A stretch of 64,000 nucleotides of DNA from Phycomyces nitens (GCA_022702545.1 JAHRBC010000002.1:7192001-7256000); one strand, 5' to 3'. Counted from the stretch's first letter, positions 11,697 through 23,150 are shown. Translations and numbers: made by a program. Notes: generated from the letters alone by a model not told the origin.

Positions 11697-12228
11697 GTAC
11701 AAGTTTTTTACAGAAACTAAATTTATTTATAATTCACTTGGATTCAGTAATATCCTCCTCTTTTTCATCCTCTTCCTCCTCCTCTTTCTCTTTTTATAAC
11801 AATTCAATAAAGAATAATGGGCTTATACCCTTTTATGCTTTAAAGTTTAAAGCCTTGTTTGCGTCACTACATATATTTTTCAAGCCATAGATTTTTATAA
11901 AAAAGCCAATAAAGCAACTGGTTATATATTTCATGGTGACTTTTAACAAATGTATTTCTGAACAAGTCTTTGCTAATGACAATAATTTGGTTTTATATTA
12001 AAAGAGATCTTTTGGGTATTCTCACAGATATCTAGGACAAAAGTATCATTCGTGAGCGAGTGACGTAAAACAAGGCTTAGGATATTAAAGCATAAAAGGA
12101 AATAGTCTGCTTATTTTTATTGGTGTTTTATAAAAAAGGAAAGATGTGGAAGAGCAGAAACACGACGAGGATATTACTAAACTCGAGTGAATTATAAATA
12201 AATTTGTACTCTGAAAAAGACTTGTACC
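11697..12228. repeat. Palindromic AT-rich element upstream of C2H2 gene C1
   Basis: Arms of about 170-180 bp (11,697-11,873 and 12,058-12,228) are imperfect reverse complements, sharing AATTTATTTATAATTCACT, CTTTTATGCTTTAA and AAGCCTTGTTT...CGTCACT, around a spacer of about 185 bp. The left arm includes a TCC/TCTT microsatellite. Versions of the same element sit upstream of the other C2H2 genes: at about 20,165-20,690 it forms the centre of the C2/C3 palindrome, and at about 61,926-62,430 it precedes C4. Confidence 0.8.
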
Positions 12229-13011
12229 ACAAATATACCAAAAACTTTGTTCCTGAATTTTTTTACCAAGAAAATATTTGAATGTCTTTTCAAAAGAATA
12301 TATTTTATAAGGTGTCAGTGCACAGACCATATACTTCTTTAACCATCACAATGACTTAAAATAACTTTAAATTATTATCAATATAGTTTAATAGAATCCC
12401 CAAGTCTTTTAATATTCAATAAATAAACCATCACTTTAACCATATAGCCAAGATGTCTATTTAATACTGAATTGATCATCTTTAAGTATAAGGGATTATA
12501 TATGTATATTAGTGCACTCTTATTATACTTGTATACAGCCTATATATTCTTGAATAGCAAAATATGGAATTGTTTTAATAATTGAAATAGTGTTTATATA
12601 ACCAGCTATACAAATCCAAATGAAATAGTATATTAAACATAGTCTCCATAGAATTATATCAAAAGATAATATAGCTGACTATCTTTCAATGTAGGTTGTA
12701 GAGTAGTAGCAAACTATAACATTAATTTGTGTAATCAATTTCATGAAATATAATAATTTTTGCGATTATATTGAAAACAAAAGACAGCGTTTGGTCCAAG
12801 AAGTACAATTAAAGAAGTTGAATAGGTTGATATATTGATCAAACTGACGGACTCTTAAAAATGGCCGTCTTTTTTTTGAGTTTGTTTGTTTAAGCCAATC
12901 AGCAATGTGACAAGTTACACAAATATCAGTATGTAAACCTCTTCTACCAACTGCTTTTCACTCAAAGGACATCGGTCTTCTATGTTTCTCAAGATATATC
13001 ATGGACTTAAG

Positions 13012-13105
13012 TATAAAATAGAGAGGCTGAAACCAATTTTTTCCTCATTCCTTCTTCTCAATTCCTCTACTTTTTGCTTCCCACTACTTTCCTACTTCTT
13101 TTACA
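13012..13105 (+). promoter_or_regulatory. Promoter and 5' leader of C1
   Basis: A TATAAAA box (13,012-13,018) lies 94 bases before the ATG and is followed by a long C/T-rich leader with few purines. A CCAAT box sits about 210 bases upstream (near 12,895). The same arrangement is at 21,435-21,441 (C3), 19,384-19,390 on the minus strand (C2) and 63,202-63,208 (C4). Confidence 0.6.
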
Positions 13106-13981
13106 ATGGATATTGGTGCGTTTGACGATTCACTGCTTGATCCACAGCGTGATACAGATAACTTGGCAAGTGTTGACCCGAGTGTCTGGATTATAAGGGA
13201 GACGAGTGCATATAGCTAATCTATGGACTGTTCGTCATCGTTTTGGTCAAACTTGCTATTAGGCTTTAAATGGTAATTTGTACACTCGCAAATTATTGAA
13301 TCAAGTACCCTAAATAGCTTTCTAGATCTCCTTCAGGAAAATGGGTTCAGATATCTAATTTATCCCAGCCATGGAACTCCCACCGAGTACCCTCTTTATT
13401 ATGGCCGTTTAAATAGCCCTTTATCAGGTAAAATTCCCCATAAAATATTCAAAGCGACTCGTACGTCCTAGCCAATATTCAGGTTACACTAACAAATCTG
13501 CTTATAGTGTATCCTTGGCTTCCTAATTCTCCAAATCTTCCCTCTCTGGATCATAGTTCCCCAGGATCTTCTCAAGGTTACTCTGAATATGGTAAATATT
13601 ATGTTTGTATTATGTGTTGGTTGCTAGGTATCTAATGATTGAATTTCTTATAAAGATGTACATCCCCAAACATCTCCAGCACAAGTCCAACATCAATCCG
13701 CGCTTGTTATTAAGCACTACAACCCATATGGACGACCAGCTACGATGAGAAATGATTCAGACCCTAGTCGATCAGAAAAATTTATATGCCAGGAGTGCTT
13801 TCAAATAACTAGTACACAAAGTAACCTTGACCGACACATGAAGAAACACTCTAATAACCGAGAAAAGTTTGTTTGCCATGTATGCCCCAAAGATTTTACC
13901 AGCAAATTCAATCTAAATAGACATATCAATACCTGTCATAAGTTTTCTCTCCACAACCATACCCATGAATTATGCCTTTAA
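13106..13981 (+). CDS. C2H2 zinc-finger protein C1 (four exons)
   Basis: Exons 13,106-13,169, 13,326-13,427, 13,508-13,591 and 13,656-13,981 join in phase to give 191 residues. The N-terminus is acidic (MDIGAFDDSLLDP), the middle is Pro/Ser/Tyr-rich, and two C2H2 fingers end the protein: residues 128-148 (C-X2-C-X12-H-X3-H) and 157-178 (C-X2-C-X12-H-X4-H). This layout fits a small nuclear DNA-binding protein; the targets are unknown. Introns 2 and 3 have GTAAAA/GTAAAT donors and TAG/AAG acceptors. Intron 1 needs a weak GTGTTG donor, because the more canonical nested GTAATT donor leads to a stop at 13,217. Unlike C2 and C3, the normal stop after the second finger is lost, adding 12 residues. 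Exons 1-2 and the upstream DNA are more diverged than in the other copies, while exon 4 matches C2 and C4. Confidence 0.8.
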
Positions 13982-14429
13982 ATCCTCATCTAGCACACTC
14001 ATTTATTGCCACTTTTATATGAATCGCCCTTCATTATCTTCACCTTTAAATAAATAAATAAACAATTGTATATTCACTAGATAGGCCGTCAAATAACAGA
14101 AAGTAACAATTGCTGAAATCATTTTATTTTTAATTTTTAAATAGCAAAAAAGTAATAAAGCTATTTTCTTATGAATATTATTGATCCTTTGATCATCCAA
14201 CTGGTCATTCTGGTCAGGGTTGGCGGTAGAATTGCTCCTTACCTGCTAGTTTTTTGGGTCTATCTAATAAACTATGGGTGGTCAGGTAAAAATATTCTTT
14301 GCTTGTTTTGCGGGTGTGTCAAGACCTGGCGCCTGTGAGTATATAGGTTACCCATGAGAACGAAAAGAATAATTGAAAATATATAAAAATAAATAATGAT
14401 AAACACCTAGGTAGCAGGGGATTCTTTTT
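13982..14429. other. C1 3' flank
   Basis: Non-coding DNA shared with the 3' flank of C3 (22,370-22,842), including TAAATAAATAAA runs (candidate polyadenylation signals, about 14,047) and a CTAGATAGGCCGTCAAATAA block. The match ends at AGGTAGCAGGG, exactly where the L2 LINE poly(A) end begins, so L2 inserted here. Confidence 0.6.
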
Positions 14430-14681
14430 TTTAGTATTTTATTGATCTGCCGTCATTCATGGCGTGCGGCTTCTAGATTGCTATTAAAATGGACTTGGAG
14501 GTAAGGAATAAGATGAAATTGACAGGATAAGGTGAAGAAAAGAAAAGAAAAGAAAAGGAAAAACTCCCTAAGCTAGTATAACTCGCTATTTCTCTATAGT
14601 ACTGGAGGCCTTCATAGCCACTAATCCAGGAAGAAAGGGCTGATTGTCAAAGACAAACGTCCAACGGGCATTCAAAACTGC

Positions 14682-15241
14682 CTAGACTGTTATAACCACC
14701 AGCAGAATCTGAGTATCACGAATGTGAGAAACACAGGGGAGTTGACAGGATGTCAGCATCTGCCGAACATCATCCAGAGTCCAGCTCCGACAGAAACGAG
14801 AGAGGACTACGTTCCACACCTGGATTTTGTTAGGACAGAAGAAGAGGAAATGGTCTTGGTCTTGGGTGTCGGTGGAGCACACCAAGCACATGGGGTCAGA
14901 GACAATACAAGGCATGATGGTGTTAATTGCCAGTCGGGTGGGAATCCGCTTCCATATCACTTTCCACCACAAAGTGCGGCAATGATGTGGAATAGCTAGG
15001 GATTAGAAACGACGCCATCGGGCAGGAGGGAGAAGAGGTGGAGGAGGAGACTGACAAAGATTCCGGCGCAAGGCTCCTGTCGATGCTTTACCCAGAGGGC
15101 GTTTGTCCAAAAGGACCACGGAGAGAAGAGAGGACAGACCAGGCGGAGGAGGTAAGATTGGGTATGAGAGTTAAAGGCACGGAAGAAACCAAGGACAATA
15201 TACCATTCTACCAGCATCGATCTTGCTGAAGAATTGGCCAA
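14682..15241 (-). pseudogene. L2 ORF2 C-terminal end, frameshifted
   Basis: Two minus-strand frames (14,996-15,241 and 14,682-14,972) continue the element after the stop at 15,208. The second holds CLVCSTDTQDQDHFLFFC, the C-X2-C...H...C cluster typical after LINE reverse transcriptases. Two frameshifts separate these pieces from the main frame. Confidence 0.75.
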
Positions 15242-16284
15242 TAAGGTTCCGTGTTCTTGGGCGATTCACCAAAAAGTCGCGGACAGAGAAGTCCATCATC
15301 ATCTACCAGAAAGGCACCTGAGACAAGAACTGACTTAATATTCATTTCCGGAGAAACGAATGGCGGAACAGAAGTCCGAACAGAATCCAAAGGGAACTCA
15401 AGAACCACCACAGGTACTACACTGAGTTCAGACGGAAGAATATCAGGAAGCAATTGAGAGCAGACACGGTGAATTGGCAATAGAGGACTGGGGCAACTCA
15501 CGGTACTACAAGGAAACAGTAGAGCTATACTAGCAGAAGGAGAACTAAAGTGAAGAGGAAGTAAAAATTCTAAATAGGGTAATAAAAAGGAAGAAGATCG
15601 AGAGAATGATCGAGAATGCAAAATGGGAAGAATCCATCGCAGTTGGAGAGTGCGTTGTTGGTGATTAGGATCCAAAAGGCCCAAACCACCAGACTTGCGA
15701 GGTAGGCAAAGAAGAGGCCAACCAGGGGAGCCAAAACCAAGGTGGAGAAAAAAACAATTATGTTTGCGGATAGCAGCAAAAAAAAAGAGAAGTTCAGGAG
15801 TCACATAGAGGACATGCCAGATGAAGCTCAAGAGAAGAGCATTGGCAACGATACTCTTACCGCGCATTGACAAGCCTCTTGCGGATAACATAGTACAGTG
15901 ACATTCAAGTTTGGCAAGGAGGGTAGCGCGGAAAGACTCGAGTTGGGCAGGGATATTGGAAGCATAAAGAACAACAACAGCAAAAGGATCAATGCGTTGA
16001 TAAGTATGTGTAACCTTTACAACTAGTGCACGGTCATCTGGTGACACGTACAATTGTTCAAAGTGGAGAAGGGGTTCGAAAGAGATAAGGCCACAGTACA
16101 AAGTCCAAAGACTTGCCTGGGCTTGGAAGAGAAAGTGCATGGTGGAATGATAGGAAGGAAGGAGCTGGGTCTCTTGTAGAGCAAGTAAGAAAAGTATGGG
16201 AGAGAAGGAGCGGAGGTGACGGATAAAGAGACGTTTTGGGGATTGCGGATTAGTGATGGTGGAGAGGAGGCCTCGAACATTCAA
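15208..16284 (-). pseudogene. L2 ORF2 remnant: endonuclease start fused to post-RT end
   Basis: 358 codons with no stop. It begins with LNVRGL and LLALQET (APE endonuclease N-terminus) and reaches VVVLYASN. Near residue 120 it then passes directly into RATLLAKLECHC, the region that follows the reverse transcriptase (compare ANLLAKIKAACH in L1), then GGLGLLDPNHQQR and VLVSGAFLVDDDG. The deletion, about 2 kb by comparison with L1, is in frame. The open frame is striking for an element whose enzyme core is gone; protein function is unlikely but cannot be excluded. Confidence 0.8.
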
Positions 16285-16395
16285 AGTTTTTAAGCGGATA
16301 GACTGTAAAGTAATTTAGGAAGATGGTTGGCCAGACTGGCCAGAGGGAGAGTCAAGTTCTTCAATAGGCGTATGGCCGTCAAGATCAGTGAAAGG

Positions 16396-17470
16396 CTAAT
16401 TACCCTGGGCATGTGCCTTGACGGAGAGGTCAAGCAAGGACTGGGGAAATTCGTCATCTGTCATGACTGGCCGGGATACACCATCCTCAGAAAGGGCAAT
16501 GCCTTGAGTGGCAAACGAGTATTTGCTGGCAACAGTGCCTCGACTACTGAGATCATATATTGGTATGTCAATATCATCACCAATGGGGGCAGAGGGTCGA
16601 GTGAATCCTTCCAAATGAAGGCGGCTGGGGAGGGATTTGGGTGTATCTAACCCAGATGTGTCCAGAAGGACGGTAGCTTCACCACGGAATGTTCTACGGT
16701 GGGAGACGTAGGCACGCAATTGAACAACCTTTCCATACGAATGGAAAGTCTCTTCAATGGGGCCAAGAAGGTCAGTTTTGGGATCGTAGGCGCTGATGCG
16801 ATACATGTTAACCTTCACAATATGACTATTGGAAGGCAAACTTGGAGAAGCGACTATTCTTGTGTTCTGATACACCAGGCCGTCGGAGGTGGCTTTCACC
16901 CAGGTGGCAGGTTCGGTGAAAAGGGCCTCTGCCAAAAGGTCCTATAAGCGAGTGTAACGCAAGGTCAATGAGGTCATCTGGCCAATGTGTTCAGAGAGTA
17001 CATCATCTACTGCGTTGGCAGGAACAAATTTGCCGAGATTGAGCAAAACGCTCGGCGGATTGATGGTGCTGGCCCAAGCAGCAGATGCTGGATCCATGGA
17101 GAGGTTCTGGTCAAAACCAGGTGCAGTAAAGATATGAAGAGACTTGTTATTCGGACGGAAAGGTATACTCTGTACACAGATTGCTGGTCGTTGGACCTGC
17201 CATGGAATGACAGTACTGCCCTGTAAGTTCGATCCCTCAGGGATACTCATACTAGTGCTTATTATAGGGATTTGTTCCGGTAGAATATGTATCCGTACAA
17301 AACAATTCTTTAGCTCTGCAAGTGGTGGAATGGCCTTTGATATATTGTGTACTATTTCTTTACTAGCTTTATAGTTATCCTCCTTTTTTGAATTTTTTAT
17401 AAAGAAATAAAATCCTTTTATGCTCTGAAAATTCTCATAATAATTAAAAGTACAAAAGATACAAATGAAT
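16396..17470 (-). pseudogene. L2 ORF1 (gag-like)
   Basis: A single minus-strand frame is open from about 17,470 down to 16,396 with one stop, a TAG just after the TLRYTRL motif (about 16,942). The first in-frame ATG is at 17,250. The sequence continues in the same frame into ORF2 with only stops between. No CCHC knuckle is seen, unlike L1 ORF1. I infer ORF1 from position; no domain is recognised. Confidence 0.6.
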
Positions 17471-18325
17471 ATTTATTTCACGCCGATTATGTAAAATATT
17501 CAATATTTCATCTCTAAATAATGGTAACATTGACTATCTTTAAAACAAACTTCAGTTTTCTTTCTAAAAAACACTAATACGTTTAACAGTAATATTTGAG
17601 ATCAAATAATCGATACTTTACACTCTCAAAAAACAAATCATCGTCTCGTTTTTTCAATATCTAATTCTGAAAATATATTATATATATCAACCTCTTCATC
17701 CTATATCTTCAACTAATAGCATATATTTTATAATAAATAAAGTAAAAAATAAAAAGCTATTAATGTTTGGCGTGGACATTACAGACTTTGGCTATAGACT
17801 TATTTCTGTCAAGCATACTTTCACAAACAGTATGTAATACTCTGGGGTTGAGTTACTTCAAATCCTAACCGATCCAATTTTTAGAGATATTTATATTGTT
17901 AATTACCCCCTTTCTCTCTTGAACTTTGGCCTTTGAAAGATGTCAAGCATCTTTGATCGACTAGATATTAGGACTCTGGGATTGCCAATAGTAAAATTGC
18001 GGAATCGCCCACCAAATATTCGGTCATGTTGTATGTGAGTCAGTATGTTGGCTGGGTCTATCTTATATTTAAACATGGTGTTATATTTTTTTATTTAATT
18101 GTATATCATATATTAAAGCCCATTATCAATCAATATGTATGAACATCCTGGACAACAGTTCCTTCAATAAATGACAAGGTACCAAAGCTGCCAGCCTTTA
18201 AATGTCTATTACTATCTAACAACCCTTTCTATAATTTTTAGTTATAAGAATATACAAAGTATTTGACCCGACTCAATATATATTCAGATGCGCAAGTTAT
18301 TCTTTTTAATTACACTGGCAATATT
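17471..18325. other. AT-rich spacer, nothing recognised
   Basis: No reading frame, repeat or RNA gene that I can support. It separates the 5' end of L2 from the left end of the palindrome, which begins abruptly at TTGTATATTC in the C2 3' flank (about 18,326). Confidence 0.5.
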
Positions 18326-18455
18326 CAGAATATACAATTGTTTTTATTTATTTAAAGGTGAAGATAATGAATGGCGATTCATATAAATGTGACAATAAAA
18401 TAGTGTGATAGATAATAACTTGAAGGCATGATATGTGGGCATAGTTGATAAGAGA

Positions 18456-19296
18456 CTATTCATGAAAGGTAATGATATGTCTATTTAGATTGAATTTGCT
18501 GGTAAAATCTTTGGGGCATACATGGCAAACAAACTTTTCTCGGTTATTAGAGTGTTTCTTCATGTGTCGGTCAAGGTTACTTTGTGTACTAGTTATTTGA
18601 AAGCACTCCTGGCATATAAATTTTTCTGATCGACTAGGGTCTGAATCATTTCTCATCGTAGCTGGTCGTCCATATGGGTTGTAGTGCTTAATAACAAGCG
18701 TGGATTGATGTTGGACTTGTGCTGGAGGTGTTTGAGGATGTACATCTTTATAAGAAATTCAATCATTAGATACCTAGCAACCAACGCATAATACAAACAT
18801 AATATTTACCATATTCAGAGTAACCTTGAGAAGATCCTGGGGAACTATAATTCAGAGAGGGAAGAGTTGGAGAATGAGAAAGCCAAAAACATACTATAAG
18901 TAGATTTGTTAGTGTAACCTGAATATTGGCTAGGACGTACGAGTCGCTTTGAATATGTTATGGGGAACTTTACCTGATATAGGGCTATTCAAATGGCCAT
19001 AGTTACGAGGGTACTCTGTGGGGGTTCCATAGCTGGGATCACTTAGATATCTGAATTCCTTTTCCTGAAGGAGATCTAAAAAGATATTTAGGGTACTTGG
19101 TCGAATAATTTGCGAGTATATAAATTACCATCTAAAGCCTAATAACGAGTTTGACCAAAAGGATGACGAAACGTCCAAGGGGTTAGCTATATGCTCTCGT
19201 TTCACATATAATCCAGACATTCGGCTCAACACTTGCCAAGTTATCTGTATCACGCTGTGGATCAAGCAGTGAATCGTCAAACGCACCAATATCCAT
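18456..19296 (-). CDS. C2H2 zinc-finger protein C2 (four exons)
   Basis: Minus-strand exons 19,296-19,233, 19,075-18,974, 18,893-18,810 and 18,745-18,456 join in phase to give 179 residues. The domains are as in C1: acidic start, Pro/Ser-rich middle, then two C2H2 fingers (CQEC...H-X3-H and CHVC...H-X4-H) ending HIITFHE and a stop. A TATA box lies at 19,384-19,390 (TTTTATA on the plus strand). The first 2.5 exons are identical in translation to C3 and C4, and exon 4 is nearly identical to C1. The gene is intact as modelled, with the same weak intron-1 donor. It is probably a DNA-binding regulator; the target is unknown. Confidence 0.8.
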
Positions 19297-21528
19297 TGTA
19301 AAAGAAGTAGGAAAGTAGTGGGAAGCAAAAAGTAGAGGAATTGAGAAGAAGGAATGAGGAAAAAATTGGTTTCAGCCTCTCTATTTTATACTTAAGTCCA
19401 TGATATATCTTGAGAAACATAGAAGACCGATGTTCTTTGAGTGAAAAGCAGTTGGTAGAAGAGGTTTACATACTGATATTTGTGTAACTTGTCACATTGC
19501 TGATTGGCTTAAACAAACAAACTCAAAAAAAAGACGGCCATTTTTAAGAGTCCGTCAGTTTGATCAATCAATATATCAACTTCTTTAATTGTACTTCTTG
19601 GACCAAACGATGTCTTTTGTTTTCAATATAATCGCAAAAATTATTATATTTCATGAAATTTATCAGACAAGTTAATGTTATAGTTTGCTACTACTCTACA
19701 GCCTACATTAAAAGATAGTCAGCTATTTATTTTTTGATATAATTCTATGGAGACTATGTTTAATATACTATTTCATTCGGATTTTTATAGCTGGTTATAT
19801 AAACACTATTTCAATTATTAAAATAATTTCATATTTTGCTATTCAAGAATATATAGTCTGTATACAAGTATAATAAGAGTGCACTAATATACATATATAA
19901 TCCTTTATACTTAAGGATGATCAATTCTGTATTAAATAGACATCTTGGCTACATGATTAAAGTGATGGTTTATTTATTGAATATTAAAAAGACTTTAATA
20001 TTTTATTAAATTATATTGATAAGAATTTAAAGTTCTTTTATATCATTGTGGTGGTTAAAGATGTATATTACTTGTGTACTGACAGGTTATGTATTATTCT
20101 TTTGAAAAAAGCATTCAAACCTTGGTAAGTAAAAATTCAGGCACAAACTTTTTCGTACATTTGTGGTACAAGTCTTTTTCAGAGTACAAATTTATTTATA
20201 ATTCACTCAAACTCAGCAATAGTCTCGTCCTCTTTCTGCTCCTGCTCCTCTTCCACTTTTTATAAAACACCAATAAAAATAATCAGACTATTTCCTTTTA
20301 TGCTTTAAAGTTTCAAGCCTTGTTTTACGTCACTCACTTACGAATGATACTTTTGTCCTAGATATCTGTGAGAATAACCAAAAAATCTCTTATAATATAA
20401 AACCAACTTATTGTCATTAGCAAAGACTTATTCAGAAATACATTTGTTAACAATTAGCATGAAATATAAAAAAGTTCCTTTATTGATTTGAAAATTATAT
20501 TTAGTGACGTAAACAAGGCTTGTAACTTTAAGAGGGTGTAAGCCCATTATTCGCCTTTGGAGTTTTATTAAATAGGAATAAGAGGATTTGGAGGATGAGA
20601 ATATTACTTAATTCGAGTGAATTATGAATAAATTCATACTCTGCAAAAGTCTTGTGCTGTAAATCTACTAAAGACTTTGTACCTTAGTTTCTTACCAAGA
20701 AAAGAGTTTGAATGCCTTTTTCAAAAGAATAATATATAACCTGTCAGTGCACAGACCATATACTTCTTTAACTACTACAATATCATAAAATAATTTTAAA
20801 TAATTACCAATATAATTTAATAAAATATTAAAGTCTTTTTAATATTCAATAAATAAACCATCACTTTAATCATGTAGCCAAGATGTCTATTTAATACAGA
20901 ATTGATCATCCTTAAGTATAAAGGATTATATATGTATATTAGTGCACTCTTATTATACTTGTATACAGACTATATATTCTTGAATAGCAAAATATGAAAT
21001 TATTTTAATAATTGAAATAGTGTTTATATAACCAGCTATAAAAATCCGAATGAAATAGTATATTAAACATAGTCTCCATAGAATTATATCAAAAAATAAA
21101 TAGCTGACTATCTTTTAATGTAGGCTGTAGAGTAGTAGCAAACTATAACATTAACTTGTCTGATAAATTTCATGAAATATAATAATTTTTGCGATTATAT
21201 TGAAAACAAAAGACATCGTTTGGTCCAAGAAGTACAATTAAAGAAGTTGATATATTGATTGATCAAACTGACGGACTCTTAAAAATGGCCGTCTTTTTTT
21301 GAGTTTGTTTGTTTAAGCCAATCAGCAATGTGACAAGTTACACAAATATCAGTATGTAAACCTCTTCTACCAACTGCTTTTCACTCAAAGAACATCGGTC
21401 TTCTATGTTTCTCAAGATATATCATGGACTTAAGTATAAAATAGAGAGGCTGAAACCAATTTTTTCCTCATTCCTTCTTCTCAATTCCTCTACTTTTTGC
21501 TTCCCACTACTTTCCTACTTCTTTTACA

Positions 21529-22369
21529 ATGGATATTGGTGCGTTTGACGATTCACTGCTTGATCCACAGCGTGATACAGATAACTTGGCAAGTGTTGAG
21601 CCGAATGTCTGGATTATATGTGAAACGAGAGCATATAGCTAACCCCTTGGACGTTTCGTCATCCTTTTGGTCAAACTCGTTATTAGGCTTTAGATGGTAA
21701 TTTATATACTCGCAAATTATTCGACCAAGTACCCTAAATATCTTTTTAGATCTCCTTCAGGAAAAGGAATTCAGATATCTAAGTGATCCCAGCTATGGAA
21801 CCCCCACAGAGTACCCTCGTAACTATGGCCATTTGAATAGCCCTATATCAGGTAAAGTTTCCCATAACATATTCAAAGCGACTCGTACGTCCTAGCCAAT
21901 ATTCAGGTTACACTAACAAATCTACTTATAGTATGTTTTTGGCTTTCTCATTCTCCAACTCTTCCCTCTCTGAATTATAGTTCCCCAGGATCTTCTCAAG
22001 GTTACTCTGAATATGGTAAATATTATGTTTGTATTATGCGTTGGTTGCTAGGTATCTAATGATTGAATTTCTTATAAAGATGTACATCCTCAAACACCTC
22101 CAGCACAAGTCCAACATCAATCCGCGCTTGTTATTAGGCACTACAACCCAAATGGACGGCCAGCTGTGATGAGAGAAAATTCAGATCTGGATCGATTAAA
22201 GAAGTACATGTGCTCAAAATGTTCTGAAGAGTTTGATATCAAATTCAGCTATAAAAGACACATGGAGACACATTCTGTCGACCGGCCAAGATTTTGCTGC
22301 CATCTATGCCCCAAATATTTTACCACCAAATACAATTTAAATAGACATGTCACTGACTTGCATAAATAG
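21529..22369 (+). CDS. C2H2 zinc-finger protein C3, diverged fingers (four exons)
   Basis: Exons 21,529-21,592, 21,750-21,851, 21,932-22,015 and 22,080-22,369 give 179 residues. Exons 1-3 match C2, but the last exon differs: finger 1 is CSKCSEEFDIKFSYKRHMETH and finger 2 is CHLCPKYFTTKYNLNRH-X4-H. In finger 1 three of the four helix contact positions (-1, 2, 3) differ from C1/C2, while finger 2 contacts are nearly unchanged. This suggests altered DNA specificity or relaxed selection. All zinc ligands are kept, and the frame is intact through three introns. Confidence 0.8.
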
Positions 22370-22842
22370 TCTCTTTTTAACCATGCCCATGTAGCAAACC
22401 TTCAAGCTATCATCTATCACACTCTTTTATCGCCACTTTTATATGAGTCACCCTTCATTATCTTCACCTCTAAATAAAATAAAATAAAAACAATTGCATA
22501 TTTACTAGATAGGCCGTCAAATAACTGAAAGCAACAATTGCTGTAATAATCTTTTTACTTTTTAATAGCAAAAAAGTAATAAAGCTATTTTCTTATGAAT
22601 ATTATTGATCCTTTGATTATCCAACTGGTCATTCTGGTCAGAGTTGGCGGTAGAATTGTTCCCTCCCTGCTATTTTTTTTTGTCTATCTAGTAAACTATG
22701 GGTGGTTAGGTGAAAATATTCTTTATTTATTTTGTGGGTGTGTCAAGACCTAGCGCCTGTGAGTATATAGATCATCCATGAGAACGAAAAGAATAATTGG
22801 AATTATATAAAAATAAATAATGATAAACATCTAGGTAGCAGG

Positions 22843-23150
22843 GAAAAATAAATAAGGTATAAGAACAAAAGAAAAAAAAAGTAAGTGTTTGACATAACAT
22901 GACAGAGAGGGTAGTCAGCGAGAAAGAAATGAGAGCACATAAGAAACCCTCAGTTGGGGGAAACAGCTTTTAACAAAGTTAATAGACACATACAGCTGGT
23001 AAGAATACATGCGAAATGACTATATAGAGAAGAAGAAAAATGAGACACAAGGAATTGAAAATAAGTAACTAGGTACTGACGGTGGTAAGATTGGGAACGA
23101 ATTTCAGCAAGGGTATATCTAAAGAGGGATTCATTTTGGAAAGTCAGACA
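22843..23150. other. Spacer after C3, nothing recognised
   Basis: A-rich DNA beginning where similarity to the C1 flank ends. I see no gene or repeat. Confidence 0.4.

Larger units (their letters stand above)
1..12230 (+). repeat. Segmental duplication, left copy (A)
   Basis: This block recurs in the same orientation from 50,826 onward. The offset is 50,825 at the left end and 50,219 after base 2,566; the difference is exactly the 606-bp insertion present only here. By eye the copies differ by roughly one to two bases per hundred. The 348-codon reverse transcriptase reading frame, for example, shows 8 amino-acid differences. The block contains an L3 LINE end, the L1 LINE, two Tc1-like remnants and the start of a C2H2 unit. 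To the right of about 12.2 kb the similarity continues into the C2H2 gene, but there the right copy matches the 18-20 kb inverted copy better. Confidence 0.95.
14430..17470 (-). mobile_element. L2 family LINE with large internal deletion
   Basis: Minus-strand LINE of about 3.0 kb. The 3' end at 14,430 carries AATAAA and an A run. Reading leftward from 17,470: ORF1, endonuclease N-terminus, then directly the post-RT region and a zinc-finger-like end. The rest of the endonuclease and the whole RT palm (no FxDD, no GDPL blocks) are absent. It is distinct in sequence from L1. Insertion is at the AGGTAGCAGGG site, which is uninterrupted in the C3 flank at 22,842. Confidence 0.85.
18326..22503. repeat. 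4.2-kb head-to-head palindrome carrying C2 and C3
   Basis: Arms of about 2.0 kb (18,326 to about 20,345, and about 20,505-22,503) are reverse complements around a spacer of about 160 bp. Each arm carries a complete C2H2 gene with its promoter, so the genes diverge from the centre. Promoters and exons 1-3 are almost identical between the arms. Exon 4 and the 3' flank are clearly more diverged. Confidence 0.9.

Noticed and set aside
16327..17374. Plus-strand frames over the L2 LINE
   Set aside because: Antisense of L2 ORF1, which has better continuity and fits the element order.
21497..21700. A 67-codon frame covering C3 exon 1 (and copies at 19,125 minus and 63,264)
   Set aside because: It is the wrong frame across exon 1 and intron 1. 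It is conserved only because the DNA is, and it does not connect to exon 2.
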